NCBI RefSeq assembly: GCF_000218685.1
Contig: NW_006763290.1
Span: forward strand, 3,746,908-3,810,907
Reading direction: 5' to 3'
Length of the DNA stretch: 64,000 bases
Origin: Serpula lacrymans var. lacrymans S7.9
Lineage: Eukaryota > Basidiomycota > Agaricomycetes > Boletales > Serpulaceae
Shown here: positions 12,569-23,137 of the stretch, piece after piece
Numbering within the stretch: position 1 is the stretch's first letter
How the letters are laid out: each line of letters opens with the position of its first letter
The notes under the pieces: generated by a model
The model's database searches: none
Told to the model about the DNA's origin: nothing
Seen by the model: only the letters and a program-made list of their open reading frames with translations
Program-made: the position numbers and the translations under genes

Positions 12569-12954
12569 TGTAACAACCAAGAGTTAGTTACTCTGGCGCA
12601 CACAAGAACACACTATAAGGAAGATGTAGAGGGAGTGGTTACCCCTTAAGCTGCAGAGAGTTTGTTGGTATACAACAGGAGGACTCGCTGAGGAGTCTCC
12701 TGGATCTATTGGGGTATATATACTACTACAGGTTGTTTGTACATGTGTACTATACAGTTGATGAAGGCAGTGGCTGATGATGTCATAGGGCCTAGCCCGT
12801 ATGGCCAGCTCCACTGTGTGAGAGAGTTAAGTCTAAAAGTAAAAGAAAGGCAACGCGGCACGAGAAAGGGAAATGCCGCGTGGCACTTAAAGTATAAAGT
12901 TAAAGCGGAGAATAAAAAGGAAAGGAGATGTCCGGAAATTGTGTTATCGTAACA
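12569..12954 (-). mobile_element. solo gypsy-family LTR, no matching target-site duplication
   Basis: 386 bp, nearly identical to the two LTRs of the gypsy element at 22734-28978, beginning TGTAACAACC and ending ATCGTAACA. The left flank (TACAT) and right flank (TCAGA) do not match. Its left end interrupts KDZ remnant 1 and its right end abuts the 523-bp inverted repeat. I infer recombination between two LTRs inserted at different sites. Confidence 0.9.
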
Positions 12955-13475
12955 TCAGAAATGCATTCCAGATGTTAACCCAGCATTTTTGTCGTCGCAA
13001 ACGGTTCAAAAATTTTTTTTGTCCATTTGAGAGAGCTGTTAGATCATAAGATTAGTTAGAGTCCGTCAAGTGATCACATACAGACATTGAACTCACTGGC
13101 CATATTTCTTTGAGATGTTGGCCGCATTTTGTTCATGGTTTTCTTGAGCAGCACAGATATCATGGGTGAGTGATTCAAACCGCTGCCTCTGTTTGGTTTT
13201 CTGGGCCACAGTCAGTTTTGGCCGGATACACTTTGGCTATGTGAGAGTCATTTCTATAACACTGCAAGTTTTTCTAGACAAGTCAGCCTTAAGTATGGAG
13301 CTAGGATTTATGTACCAGAAATCTGGCTGCTTGGTATGTCAGAATATTCTATGTACCTAGATACATAATATGGAGCATGTAGTAATACAAGTACAGTTTC
13401 TACAACAAAAATTAGTCATGAAACACTGAGTCACTGAGTGGAACAATGGAACAGGTGACTTACACATATCTGAGC
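12953..13475 (+). repeat. left arm of the 523-bp inverted repeat
   Basis: The reverse complement of 17523-18045 over 523 bp; I found no mismatch by eye. The arm starts at the last two bases of the LTR and ends at ...TATCTGAGC. The 64-codon open frame at 13166-13360 is the antisense of exon-like sequence in the right arm and is not a gene. Confidence 0.9.
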
Positions 13476-13772
13476 ATAATGTGATAAATCATTTCAGTCA
13501 TAGTCATAGTCACGTATAGCCTGACATCATTCTATTAGGTAACATATGTGCCAGTCTTTCGGGGACAGCTGTCAGTAGCTCTTGATATATATCTAAATAT
13601 CAAGCAAAAAATCTGTGCTTCAATCAACAACATCATTCACAGGGATGATGCTAATCGGCTAATAGCTCACAGCTGTCCATCATGTTCATTTCAGATATGT
13701 TTTACTTAGATGAGTGGTCCATTGTCAACGCTAATTTCATATGTTGTGTAGTAACCAAATGAACCTGTCCTG

Positions 13773-15845
13773 ATGCCAAAATGTATCCACACAATTGATG
13801 GGAATCTGTTTACTCGGCAAATAGACAGATCCGGCCATACCGACTCTTGTCATTTTTACAGTCGTCTTTTCATACCGCCTACCAAAGTTGATACGTTCAA
13901 AGATGATGTCTCTCAACAGCCGAGGTCAAATGCACAAGCAAGGTCAGAGGATAATAACTGTACCGGAAACTGGCTGGCTGCCAACATGGTTGAAGAAGAC
14001 AAGATTCAAGTATTTGATCAAACTGGTATATTCTTGATGGCATGTCGACATGGATTTGTCAAAAGTGTAGCTGAGATGAAGCACAGCAGAGAATTGTGAG
14101 TGGATCCCCATAGAGTGGTATAATTTGTTGTGCTAAAAATCTCTTTGTTAGGTCAAAGTATGCACTTGCGACTATAAATAGGCTTTTGGATGTTTGCGGA
14201 GATGGCCAAGGCATTGGCCACAACTTTGGATGTACATTAAGAAAGACTGTGGCATCAAGTTCTATTGGTGAAAAGGCAAAAAGGCTTGGTCTTACAATTA
14301 CGGTCAATGCATTTCATGGCTATGCGCATAACCGACAATGTCAGCTCCTCAATCATCCACTTTATCTGAAAGGTTTTGGTTTGGAAGATATGGAGACATG
14401 TGAAAGAGTCTTTGCATCATCAAATACACTGGCTCCAATAATCCAACATGCCTTGTAATTCCACTGGGCACAATTCTTGGACCTTCACTTTGATCAGTAG
14501 AATGTTGATAAATATCTTGAGCTAAGTATGTTATCGCTTTTGCTCTCTGAAGTTTTATTGATCTACGAAGGCCGCTTCCTTTTAAATAACTACAGGCAGG
14601 CAATCTCTATTATCCATGATTACAGCCCGGTGGTAGAAAAATTCCAAACCTTGCATAATATTAGCAATACGGACTTTGTACGGTGGAATTTGGAAGAACT
14701 TGCCTTGATTGGGAATCTCTCAACAGGATTTGAGTATGATGTGATGACGGTAACTTACGTTGATGAGCTTGACAAGCTACAACAGCTTGAGTACAAAGTC
14801 TTTTTTATTTGTTGTCTCAATGATCTGACATCAATACTTTTAGGGCCAAAACCAACAAAATTACCTCATCCAGTTTTTTGACTTACACGCCTTCACATTT
14901 TGGCTCAGATTTTGGTTTGTCCCAGCCTGCACAGCTCGGTTCTTAAGCAGCCGAAGATGAAGCAAAGTCCTTATATCAACGCCTTACTCGGCAGAAAAAA
15001 TGTGTCGAAGAATTGGAGCACCAGGCTAAAATGACAACCCGTTGGGATGAATTACATAGTGAATTTATTAAAGCAAAGGAGTTTATTGGGCACCAACATT
15101 TTATTTTGGTGGTTGAAGAGTTAAAGGGATTGGTTATACAGCGTCTTTTGGAGTTGTCGAAAGCTAATTTATCTGGAACTGGTGTGTTTTATGTTTAAGT
15201 AACTGATACACTCCTAATTGGCTATTCATAGGGTATAAAATGCGGAAACAAATCTCTAGGGCCCTGGCAAAGCGTTCAGGAGCTATTCGAACTGCACTTC
15301 AAAAATATAATTGGATGGCACCAAAGCAAAATCCTCCACGGCCTATCCTGGAGTATTCAGAAATAGTTAGCTATGCTACGCTTGGTGAGTTCATGCTATT
15401 GAAATATTTGAGGCACAATATTCTCGCCAAGCCTTGGACAGTCTCAGCAAAACGGCAAGTAGCCATAAAGTTCTTCAAGATTCAATGTGCAAAGGAAGAA
15501 GTTCTACAACTCAATGTTGAGGTACAAAGGCTACATGTGTGGATAGATAATGAGGACAGGACATTATTTGAGTCCTACAATGCGACAAAAGTCAACAGCC
15601 CTCTCCTTGCTGCCAAGCTTTACTTGTTATACGCCAAACAACATAGGATCAACAATGTCCATTGTAACCGGCTACGTTGCATTTACAAGCTTGAAGGATA
15701 TACCAGACAAATTTATAGCATGCTGGGTGATATGTCAGCGGGGAGCAATCATAATGAGAATGATGATTTGGACTTAACACTTATCAAAGATGAGTTAAAC
15801 AATGAGGCTGTCAGACTGGAAGACTACATTCGGGGCATATCATAA
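13773..15845 (+). pseudogene. KDZ transposase 2, near full catalytic core, three in-frame stops
   Basis: Blocks in family order are IDGNLFTRQIDRSGHTDSC, FDQTGIFLMACRHGF, LRKTVASSSIGEKAK, VNAFHGYAHNRQCQL, GFGLEDMETCERVFASSN, RFLLNNYRQA and YKMRKQISRALAKRSGAIRT, then the helical C-terminus to RLEDYIRGIS. Introns consistent with the family are 14096-14151, 14526-14570 and 15182-15231, plus one near 14793-14841. KDZ transposases are RNase H-fold cut-and-paste enzymes, abundant in basidiomycetes. Stops at 14456-14458 (TAA), 14498-14500 (TAG) and 14944-14946 (TAA) inactivate it. The extreme N-terminus (as in remnant 1) is missing. It sits between the arms of the 523-bp inverted repeat. Confidence 0.88.
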
Positions 15846-16285
15846 TTTATTAAAGTAGTGTTGGAATATATGTTGATTCAAGTTTGCTTGACACATTATA
15901 TAGGACAATAGAGCTCACCCAGAGTGTTAGAACATCAGACTTGCAGTACATTGAACATGAGGCAAACCTGAGTCATTATAACAACACACTGTCGCAGCAC
16001 AATTTGTGTCAGTTCTCAATTACGACAGTTAACCTCACTCCTGTGAATAAGTCTATTTTGCTAGTACTCAGCTTATGCCGTGTAATAATCTCCCAACCCC
16101 AGTTGATTGCCTCTCATGGCTTGATTTGGCTGTGCAAGACCGTCCAGAGCCAACGGTACATTATTATAATCATCATTATACTAGATTGTTTGTGAATCTC
16201 ACTTTTATCAAACAGCATGACTCGTTTTCTGTCTTACTCTAGGCTAACTTTGATTTTGATGGATCTCATGGAATACAGTGTACTT

Positions 16286-16647
16286 TGACAAAACCGGATA
16301 AACCCGGTCTCTGCCGAAGCAGCCATTGTTCTCCATGGAGCATAGCCACCATTCCATGGAGTAACCATTGTTCTCCTAGGAGCACAATTGTACTCCTAGG
16401 AGTCATTATACTGTAGCGAGTAGCACCTCCAACTATAAGTAGTAGGGGGTTTAGTATAGGAATACCTCAGTCGTTTCTATAGCCTCTCGGGCAGCGGCTG
16501 AGATATGTTACATTGCATTTATTAGAGATCACCTTAAATTAACATCTATTGTAGTTTCACTTAGGTAAATAATATAGTCGTTTCTATAGCCTCTCGGGCA
16601 GTGGCACCTTAAACTAACATCTATTGTAGTTTCACTTAGGTTTATTA
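16286..16647 (+). mobile_element. solo copia LTR with TACTT target-site duplication
   Basis: 362 bp, beginning TGACAAAACCGG and ending GGTTTATTA, homologous to the LTRs of the copia element at 43630-48657. It is flanked by perfect 5-bp repeats TACTT (16281-16285 and 16648-16652). It contains an internal duplication of the segment with CTCTCGGGCAG and CATCTATTGTAG. The termini are TG...TA rather than TG...CA, and the target duplication fixes both ends. Confidence 0.93.
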
Positions 16648-16831
16648 TACTTTGCCATCAGTTACAACTTTTGCTGCAACTTTGCATCCCGTTATCAATA
16701 ATGCAACTCACCTTGATATGGTTCATGCCCTGCAAGATGCATTTCAAAACTACTTGTTACCATCATTGTGGCAGCACTGGTTTGCCCATTTGTTCAATTC
16801 AGTTGATCTGTACCATAACTTAAACGGTGAG

Positions 16832-17243
16832 TGTTACGATAACACAATTTTCGGACCTTCCCTTTATTTTTATTCTCCACTTTAACCTTGTACTTTAGCC
16901 TTCACACATGATGCCACGCGGCACTTCCCCTTTTTAAACTCCTCTTTCTCGTGCCGCGTTGCCTTTCTTCTTATTTTAGACACAACTTTCTCACACAGTG
17001 GAGCTGGCCATGCGGGCTAGGCCCCGTGACATCATCAGCCACTGTCTCTATCAACTGTATAGTACACATGTACAAACAACCCTGTAGTAGTATATATACC
17101 CCACTAGATCCAGGAGACTCCTCAGCGAGTCCTCCTGTTGTTAACCAACAAACTCTCTGCAGCTCTAGGGGTAACCACTCCCTCATTATCTTCCTTATAG
17201 TGTGTTCTGTGTGCGCCAGAGTAACTAACTCTTGGTTGTTACA
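16832..17243 (+). mobile_element. solo gypsy-family LTR with GTGAG target-site duplication
   Basis: 412 bp in the opposite orientation to the LTR at 12569, beginning TGTTACGATAACAC and ending GGTTGTTACA. It is flanked by perfect 5-bp repeats GTGAG (16827-16831 and 17244-17248). It is more diverged than the other LTR copies of the family, so it is an older insertion. The duplicated GTGAG is the first five bases of a splice donor of the host reading. Confidence 0.93.
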
Positions 17244-17522
17244 GTGAGTGCTGTCTTATCCAGGGCCTTTCTTTCAAATCGCTAATACATACTTGAACAG
17301 GTCATCCTGAATCTCTGCCTAGCAATCTGCCAGCTACCTTAGACCTGGCAAAACCCAACCCTGGCATTGCTACCTCGGATGTCATAGTCAGTGGAGTGGT
17401 CACTGCTATTCCCGCTACCCCCCAATCAGCTGAGATCACCTTACATTGCTCTACAACCACAACTGAGTTAGACTTTGCCAAGAATGGTTAATGGGAACCA
17501 GATGGATCTACTACTATATCAA

Positions 17523-18045
17523 GCTCAGATATGTGTAAGTCACCTGTTCCATTGTTCCACTCAGTGACTCAGTGTTTCATGACTAATTTTTGTTGTAGAA
17601 ACTGTACTTGTATTACTACATGCTCCATATTATGTATCTAGGTACATAGAATATTCTGACATACCAAGCAGCCAGATTTCTGGTACATAAATCCTAGCTC
17701 CATACTTAAGGCTGACTTGTCTAGAAAAACTTGCAGTGTTATAGAAATGACTCTCACATAGCCAAAGTGTATCCGGCCAAAACTGACTGTGGCCCAGAAA
17801 ACCAAACAGAGGCAGCGGTTTGAATCACTCACCCATGATATCTGTGCTGCTCAAGAAAACCATGAACAAAATGCGGCCAACATCTCAAAGAAATATGGCC
17901 AGTGAGTTCAATGTCTGTATGTGATCACTTGACGGACTCTAACTAATCTTATGATCTAACAGCTCTCTCAAATGGACAAAAAAAATTTTTGAACCGTTTG
18001 CGACGACAAAAATGCTGGGTTAACATCTGGAATGCATTTCTGATG
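17523..18045 (-). repeat. right arm of the 523-bp inverted repeat
   Basis: The reverse complement of 12953-13475 with no mismatch seen. This arm carries exon-like sequence that continues beyond both of its ends, so it is probably the source copy and the left arm the duplicate. Confidence 0.9.
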
Positions 18046-18158
18046 GATAAACTAATGTTGAAACTTGCCTGTACACATTTTGCCGAATAACTGCATATGT
18101 GATGCTTTGCCGCATTGTGCCGAGCTCCAAAACCTTAAGAATAAACCTTATCCATCAG
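18040..18158. repeat. 119-bp segment with 11-bp inverted ends
   Basis: CTGATGGATAA at 18040-18050 and its exact reverse complement TTATCCATCAG at 18148-18158. It could be a small hairpin or a terminal structure of the adjacent transposon. Confidence 0.6.
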
Positions 18159-18548
18159 TATACAGCAAACATAACAGTCCCGAGATAACGGGGCTGAATT
18201 TGTCATGTAGATTAGTATACGATGTATAATTTAACCACCGCTTTGAAAAAACGAGTGGAACAGGTCGGATGACAAAAGGGCCTGTGTGGCGAAGACACTG
18301 CTGGGTCCTGAAGTGATTGCTGAAGTACTGCAGCAGAGGTAAAGCTTTCTAAGTAGTAACGAGTATCATCTACAGTGTTCTTACTAATATGTTAGATAAG
18401 CGGTGTGACTCAGGTGATAGAGGAAGTGTAGATTTAAATTTTCTTCCCGAACGGGCTGTTATGATTAGTAATATATACAATAGTTATTTTCGGCAAGAGA
18501 GTAAGATTTTGATATCACTCGTCTGGTAGTTCTCAATGAAATAACGCC
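18159..18548. promoter_or_regulatory. upstream region of the MIT-domain gene
   Basis: Noncoding sequence between the transposon cluster and the start codon at 18549. No clear TATA box. The start context ACGCCATGG is favourable. Confidence 0.4.
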
Positions 18549-21495
18549 ATGGAACTGGGTAACAGTAGTAATACTGGGCCACTATCTGCTATCTATCGTA
18601 CTCGACCTTGGCAAGGAACCTCAATAGCTCCTGCGAGTTCACCTCCATCGTCATACGGCTTATCCTATCCCCCTCAGAGACGCCGTTCCTCCGCCACCAA
18701 TGTTCCTCCTGCAGGACCTCCCCCCAATGAACCCATACCTAACGTACCTCCTCAAGGCTATACGGTCTACCACCAATTGTTAGTTGCTCCGGATGATGAT
18801 GCCCAAGAGGTTTCGGGAGATAGGCCTTGCCATAGTGCTCATCAAGATGTTAGCCGCCCGAGACATCTATTAAACGACATAGTTGCAGGAGCGACTACCT
18901 CATCACCACCCTCTAACATTCGGTCAGAGGTAAGTTTACGTCCTAATTCTGTTATTTGATAATATGCTAGACCTGACATGATTTTCCTATCTTGCAGTAT
19001 GATGAAATCCCATCCCATCAACTGTTGTCTTCGAGGTTGATAGAGAGCAGGACAATCTCGGAAACTCGTCCTTCTTCGCGTCGCGCTCTTACCAGAGCTC
19101 TGGAATTGGCCAGAGAAGCTGTGAAACTGGATTCCACCAATGACGATCCTTATGCTGCCGTTCTTGCCTATGGTCGGAGCGTGGCGCTTCTCAGTGAAGT
19201 GATGGAGAGGGTGAGGCGAGGCGAGGACAGCACTGATCCCCCAGGGAAAAGGCGTATTGGCCGACGCCGCAGTGTTGTAGCTCAGGAGGAAGAAGTACGA
19301 AGATTACAGTCCATCGTACGTCAGTCTGTGGAACCCTCGAGTCACTTGCTTATCTGTATCGTCACAGCACGATACATACGCCGATCGTATGAATATCCTT
19401 AGCCTGATATATAGTATACCACCCTTACCTCATTCAACATCGTCGGGGTATTTATCGAGTGATGTTGCACAGATACTCTCGCCTCCGTCTTCCTCGGCCT
19501 CCTCTGACTCTCACGCATCGGCGTTGTCCTCTGGTGGTCAAATTTCTGCTGGTTCTTTGGGTTCAGCTATCGAGGCCATTCCCAGCACTTCTGTTAGTGT
19601 AGATGTCTTAAGTTCACAGTTCGCGTTGCACGCGGACAACATTCCATTCGAGGGTCATGTGAATCACACTGGACTGGGTCAGCATCCTTTTGCTCTTCGT
19701 TCCGAAGATCCCCACGGATTATCATCTGAGTATATCCGAACTTCTCTGTTGTATCAAGATACCCCTGTCTCTCAAGGCCAAAATATGAGGCGTCCACGGG
19801 CCTCATCCGCCCTTCCATCTTTATTGCACTCTTCTTCAAATTTGACTGCTCCCCTAAATTTGCACCACAGTCCTTCGATAGCTCCATCTGTATGGAGGCC
19901 TGTGGAATCCCAGCGGGCACGTGCCAGCTCTACTACAAGCAATATATCAGTAGTGGGAGCAGAAACCTTGGACCCCGTTACCGCAATGACAGCGAGTTCA
20001 CAACCGCCCGGTACAAGTAAAGATGTTCCACCCATGGTTCAACTTACAGATATTGTTCCGTCACATTGTATTGTTCCGTCCAGTATCTTAACTCCTAACG
20101 AGTCTTCCACTCGCAACTGGAGTCTGCAGAATATTCCGCCACCTTCCTTGTCGACTCCACTTGCGGCACCAAGTTTTTATTCACAATCCGAGGTTGCTCC
20201 TATGTCATATCAGTTGATAAACCCTTCAACCAATATGGGTACTATTCATCAAAGGCGTACCAAGGTGTCTGCTCCTCCATCGACCAACCGTCCCAGGCCA
20301 TCTTCGCCAATAGATTCAGTTGCTGGACATGCCACGGTCAATGCTCCCGCAAGTGTTGTAAGGGGAAGGAGTAGGGCATCATCGCAACCTGGCCGTCGAC
20401 CCTCGGTAGTCAACAGCTATGTTTCGTCTACTCACTCACCGCAACCGCCGTTACCACGGACACCTGGCCTTGATGGCTCATGTACTCCCCTTAGAGCATT
20501 TTTATCTCTGAAGCCTTATGTTAACGATCAGCCACCACAGCTTCTCATAAGCACCGATCTCTTTGTCCCTCCTGTTTCAGTTCTCATCCCACCGCCAGTT
20601 ACAAATGCAGGTAGCCTTCCTACCACTCCCACCTCATTGTTACCACCTGCACCCCCTGTTGATGGTCAGCGGAAGCCATATCATCTAATGAACCTCCTTG
20701 CGCATAGTATGACGTCTAGAACGGGGGGATACATCACACGACGTTTGCATGTGCCACAAGAAGTATGGTCACAAGGGGGGGCAAAGCTGAGCAATATATT
20801 GGAGAAGGTACGCGTAGTAGAAGTGCTTTGTTCTGCTCTGGAGGAGATGCAGCAATACAGTGCCGAATATTTCGGCGCGGGCAGTGTCTGCAGTGGATTT
20901 GCATTAGGTATTGGGAGTGTCGGAAGGAAAGAAGCTGAAGCGTGGATGAGTAAGTTGGAGGAGTTTTCGGCAGTATGTGATAGTGTGGTAGCAAACTTTG
21001 GTAAAAAGCTAGGCGTCGGTGAAGGCTTTGTGCTGAAGAAAAGTAGCGGAGTACGTCTTTTGTTAAAAATTCCCTATCGTGATACTCGTGATAATTATTA
21101 TGTTGCATACTAGGTGACGTCATGGGGCGGTAAGCTCACGCGGCAATTTGACAAGTTTACCAACGGGAAGAAGTACGTCGTTCCTTAATGAATTCACAGT
21201 CAGTATAATAACTCACGTCAACGTCAGTCTCGATTCACCTGCCGCTTATGTTAATGGATTGAGCAAACTCTTTTCACAAACGCAGCTCCTCGACGAACAT
21301 ACCAAGGCCCTCACGTCGCAGCCTATTGCTCCTATATATGCTGCATTTCCCACAGACGTAAGGTCAACCGTAGAGGTTAGATTGAGGCGTGTATCCGAGT
21401 TTTTCGCCACTGTCGTTTTAACTTTCGTGGTCAGAGACTTAGCCCAATTGCTGGAAAAATATGCGAAGAAGTGCGAGAAATGGCTTGCCGAATGA
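18549..21495 (+). CDS. MIT-domain protein (host gene, 5 exons)
   Basis: Exons 18549-18929, 18998-19315, 19368-21050, 21114-21172 and 21228-21495 give 902 codons. All introns are GT-AG (68, 52, 63 and 55 nt) and every junction restores sense; for example QSI joins HDTYADRMNIL, and NGK joins NLDSPAAYVNGL. Residues about 155-243 form a three-helix MIT (microtubule interacting and trafficking) domain: RALTRALELAREAVKLDSTN, the helix around YGRSVALLSEVMERVRR, then the helix through EEEVRRLQSI. MIT domains bind ESCRT-III tails, which suggests a role in membrane traffic. Residues about 245-660 are Ser/Pro-rich and probably disordered. A helical C-terminal region (about 665-902) contains YHLMNLLAHSM and LHVPQEVWSQGGAKL and ends KYAKKCEKWLAE. 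I recognise it as an Agaricomycete-type MIT protein without an assigned function. Confidence 0.85.
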
Positions 21496-22733
21496 TGCAT
21501 AAGGGGGGCTAGTGTATTTATAAAAATGTCGATGAGGTCAGAATTGAGGAAGCAAAAGAGGTATTATCAGTAGTAGAGACAATATCAGCAATACCTGCTG
21601 CTATCATTGGGCGGCTGTTCGTACTATCAGTATTTTGCGATGAAAGTTTCTTAAAGTTGTCTTAGCTCACTCTTTTCCAAGGCTAACAACCAAATGAACA
21701 GAAATCATAACCTGACTTTGTGACTAAACCACCATAAAGACAGGAGAGCACTGTCAGGCGTGGATCGACCGGAAATTGTGGTAAAATGTGCCTTGGTGGG
21801 TGCTGATTGGGTTCAGGGTGATTGCCACGTTATCATGAGTCACTACCTAAAGTGGAATATTCACCCCCATCACGCACCATCGTCTCTGAGTATATTCTCG
21901 TGTCTTACCTCGTAAAAATACACCACTAGACCCTGTTAAATAACTAGCCCAAATCCTCATTCGCCGCCTTTTGCCTAGTCTCCCTTGCTGACCTAATTAA
22001 ATATAGTGATGACAGTATGTCACTTTTCATATACACAACTTTTTGTGAAAGTTTTGGTGTTGTTGCTGTCACTGATGCTCAGTCAGAAACGACAATATTT
22101 AGGCCGGTATATAGAACAATTGTCACCAAATATATGATTGTATATCTACCTCAATCCCAAAATAACCCCTTTCATTGTTTAGCACTCAATTATCATACAA
22201 TGTAGACACTTAATATCAGTGATTTTCCTGGACCAATGGTCTAGGTTTCCATTGCAATAATGAAATCAGTAAACATCCTGGAACTTTTAAGATAGGACTC
22301 ATGCAAACGCAACCACTATGTGGTGCTGTGACATTTGCATGATGGTCAGGTGATCCGGGAGGATAAGTGTGCGCTAAGTACATTAAGCATGGGAGTAGGT
22401 ACAATCTACAAAGAAAAATATCATTAGGGTACGACAAGCTGTAAAAAAAATGCTGTATGACTGTTTAAAAAGACTGAATGGATTAGTAGAGTGTATTAGT
22501 ATGTCAAGAAGTCACTTCAGAGGCCTGCTGCTGCAAGTTCTCCCATGATACCCATGGGTAAAGTCCGGTGTCCTCGATATCTCTTGTTGGCCCACATTGC
22601 CTGCTTGCCGTCAAGACCTTTCCTGTAAGTGTCCATAAAGCGCAGTGATCAAGTAGCAAACCTGCATGAATGTAGATTAGAAATCCATCCACTATCACCG
22701 GTGGTATCGGTTTGGGTCTTTGTTGAGAAGGGA
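21496..22733. other. intergenic, no gene seen
   Basis: The 3' flank of the MIT gene passes into repeat DNA. A segment at about 22078-22140 (CAGTCAGAAACGACAATATT...) is similar to the reverse complement of about 40075-40130, so part of a dispersed repeat is present. No coding signal. Confidence 0.5.
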
Positions 22734-23122
22734 TGTAACAACCAAGAGTTAGTTACTCTGGCGCACACAGGATCACACTATAAAGGTAGTGGAAGATGGG
22801 GAGTGGGTACCCCTTGGGCTGCAGTGAGTTAGTTGGTATACAACAGGAGGACTCGCTGAGGAGTCTCCTGGATCTATTGGGGTATATATACTACTACAGG
22901 ATGTTTGTACATGTGTACTATACAGTTGATGAAGGCAGTGGCTGATGATGTCATAGGGCCTAGCCCGTATGGCCAGCTCCACTGCGTGAGAGAGTTAAGT
23001 CTAAAAGTAAAAGAAAGGCAACGCGGCACGAGAAAGGGAAATGCCGCGTGGCACTTAAAGTATAAAGTTAAAGCGGAGAATAAAAAGGAAAGGAGATGTC
23101 CGGAAATTGTGTTATCGTAACA
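22734..23122 (-). repeat. 3' LTR of the gypsy element
   Basis: 389 bp, beginning TGTAACAACC and ending ATCGTAACA on the + strand (TGTTACG...TGTTACA on the element strand). It shares the TATATATACTACTACAGG segment with the other three copies in the window. Confidence 0.95.
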
Positions 23123-23137
23123 CTACCCCCCTTCTAA
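23123..23137 (-). promoter_or_regulatory. polypurine tract of the gypsy element
   Basis: On the element strand AGAAGGGGGGTAG lies directly before the 3' LTR, the expected primer site for plus-strand synthesis. It also overlaps the end of the pol reading frame. Confidence 0.8.

Larger units (their letters stand above)
15884..18110 (+). pseudogene. decayed companion gene downstream of KDZ 2 (unknown product)
   Basis: Removing the two solo LTRs and one copy of each duplication leaves a continuous reading. A piece near 16652-16827 (MVHALQDAFQNYLL, WQHWFAHLFNSVDLYHN) is joined across an intron (donor GTGAGT, now split by an LTR; acceptor near 17300) to HPESLPSNLPATLDLAKPN. A later exon-like piece at 17768-17900 reads KTKQRQRFESLTHDICAAQ and NAANISKKYG. 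It resembles transposon-associated basidiomycete proteins I have seen with a coiled region and an 'N-A-F/Y' block (here WNAFLMDKL, about 18026-18052). An in-frame stop lies near 17490. I cannot name the family. Confidence 0.35.

Noticed and set aside
12737..12952. 71-codon open frames shared by 12737-12952, 22905-23120 and 28761-28976
   Set aside because: They are antisense frames inside the gypsy LTR copies and are identical only because the LTRs are.
13166..17832. Identical 64-codon frames at 13166-13360 (+) and 17638-17832 (-)
   Set aside because: They are the two arms of the inverted repeat; the frame is antisense to exon-like sequence and has no protein character.
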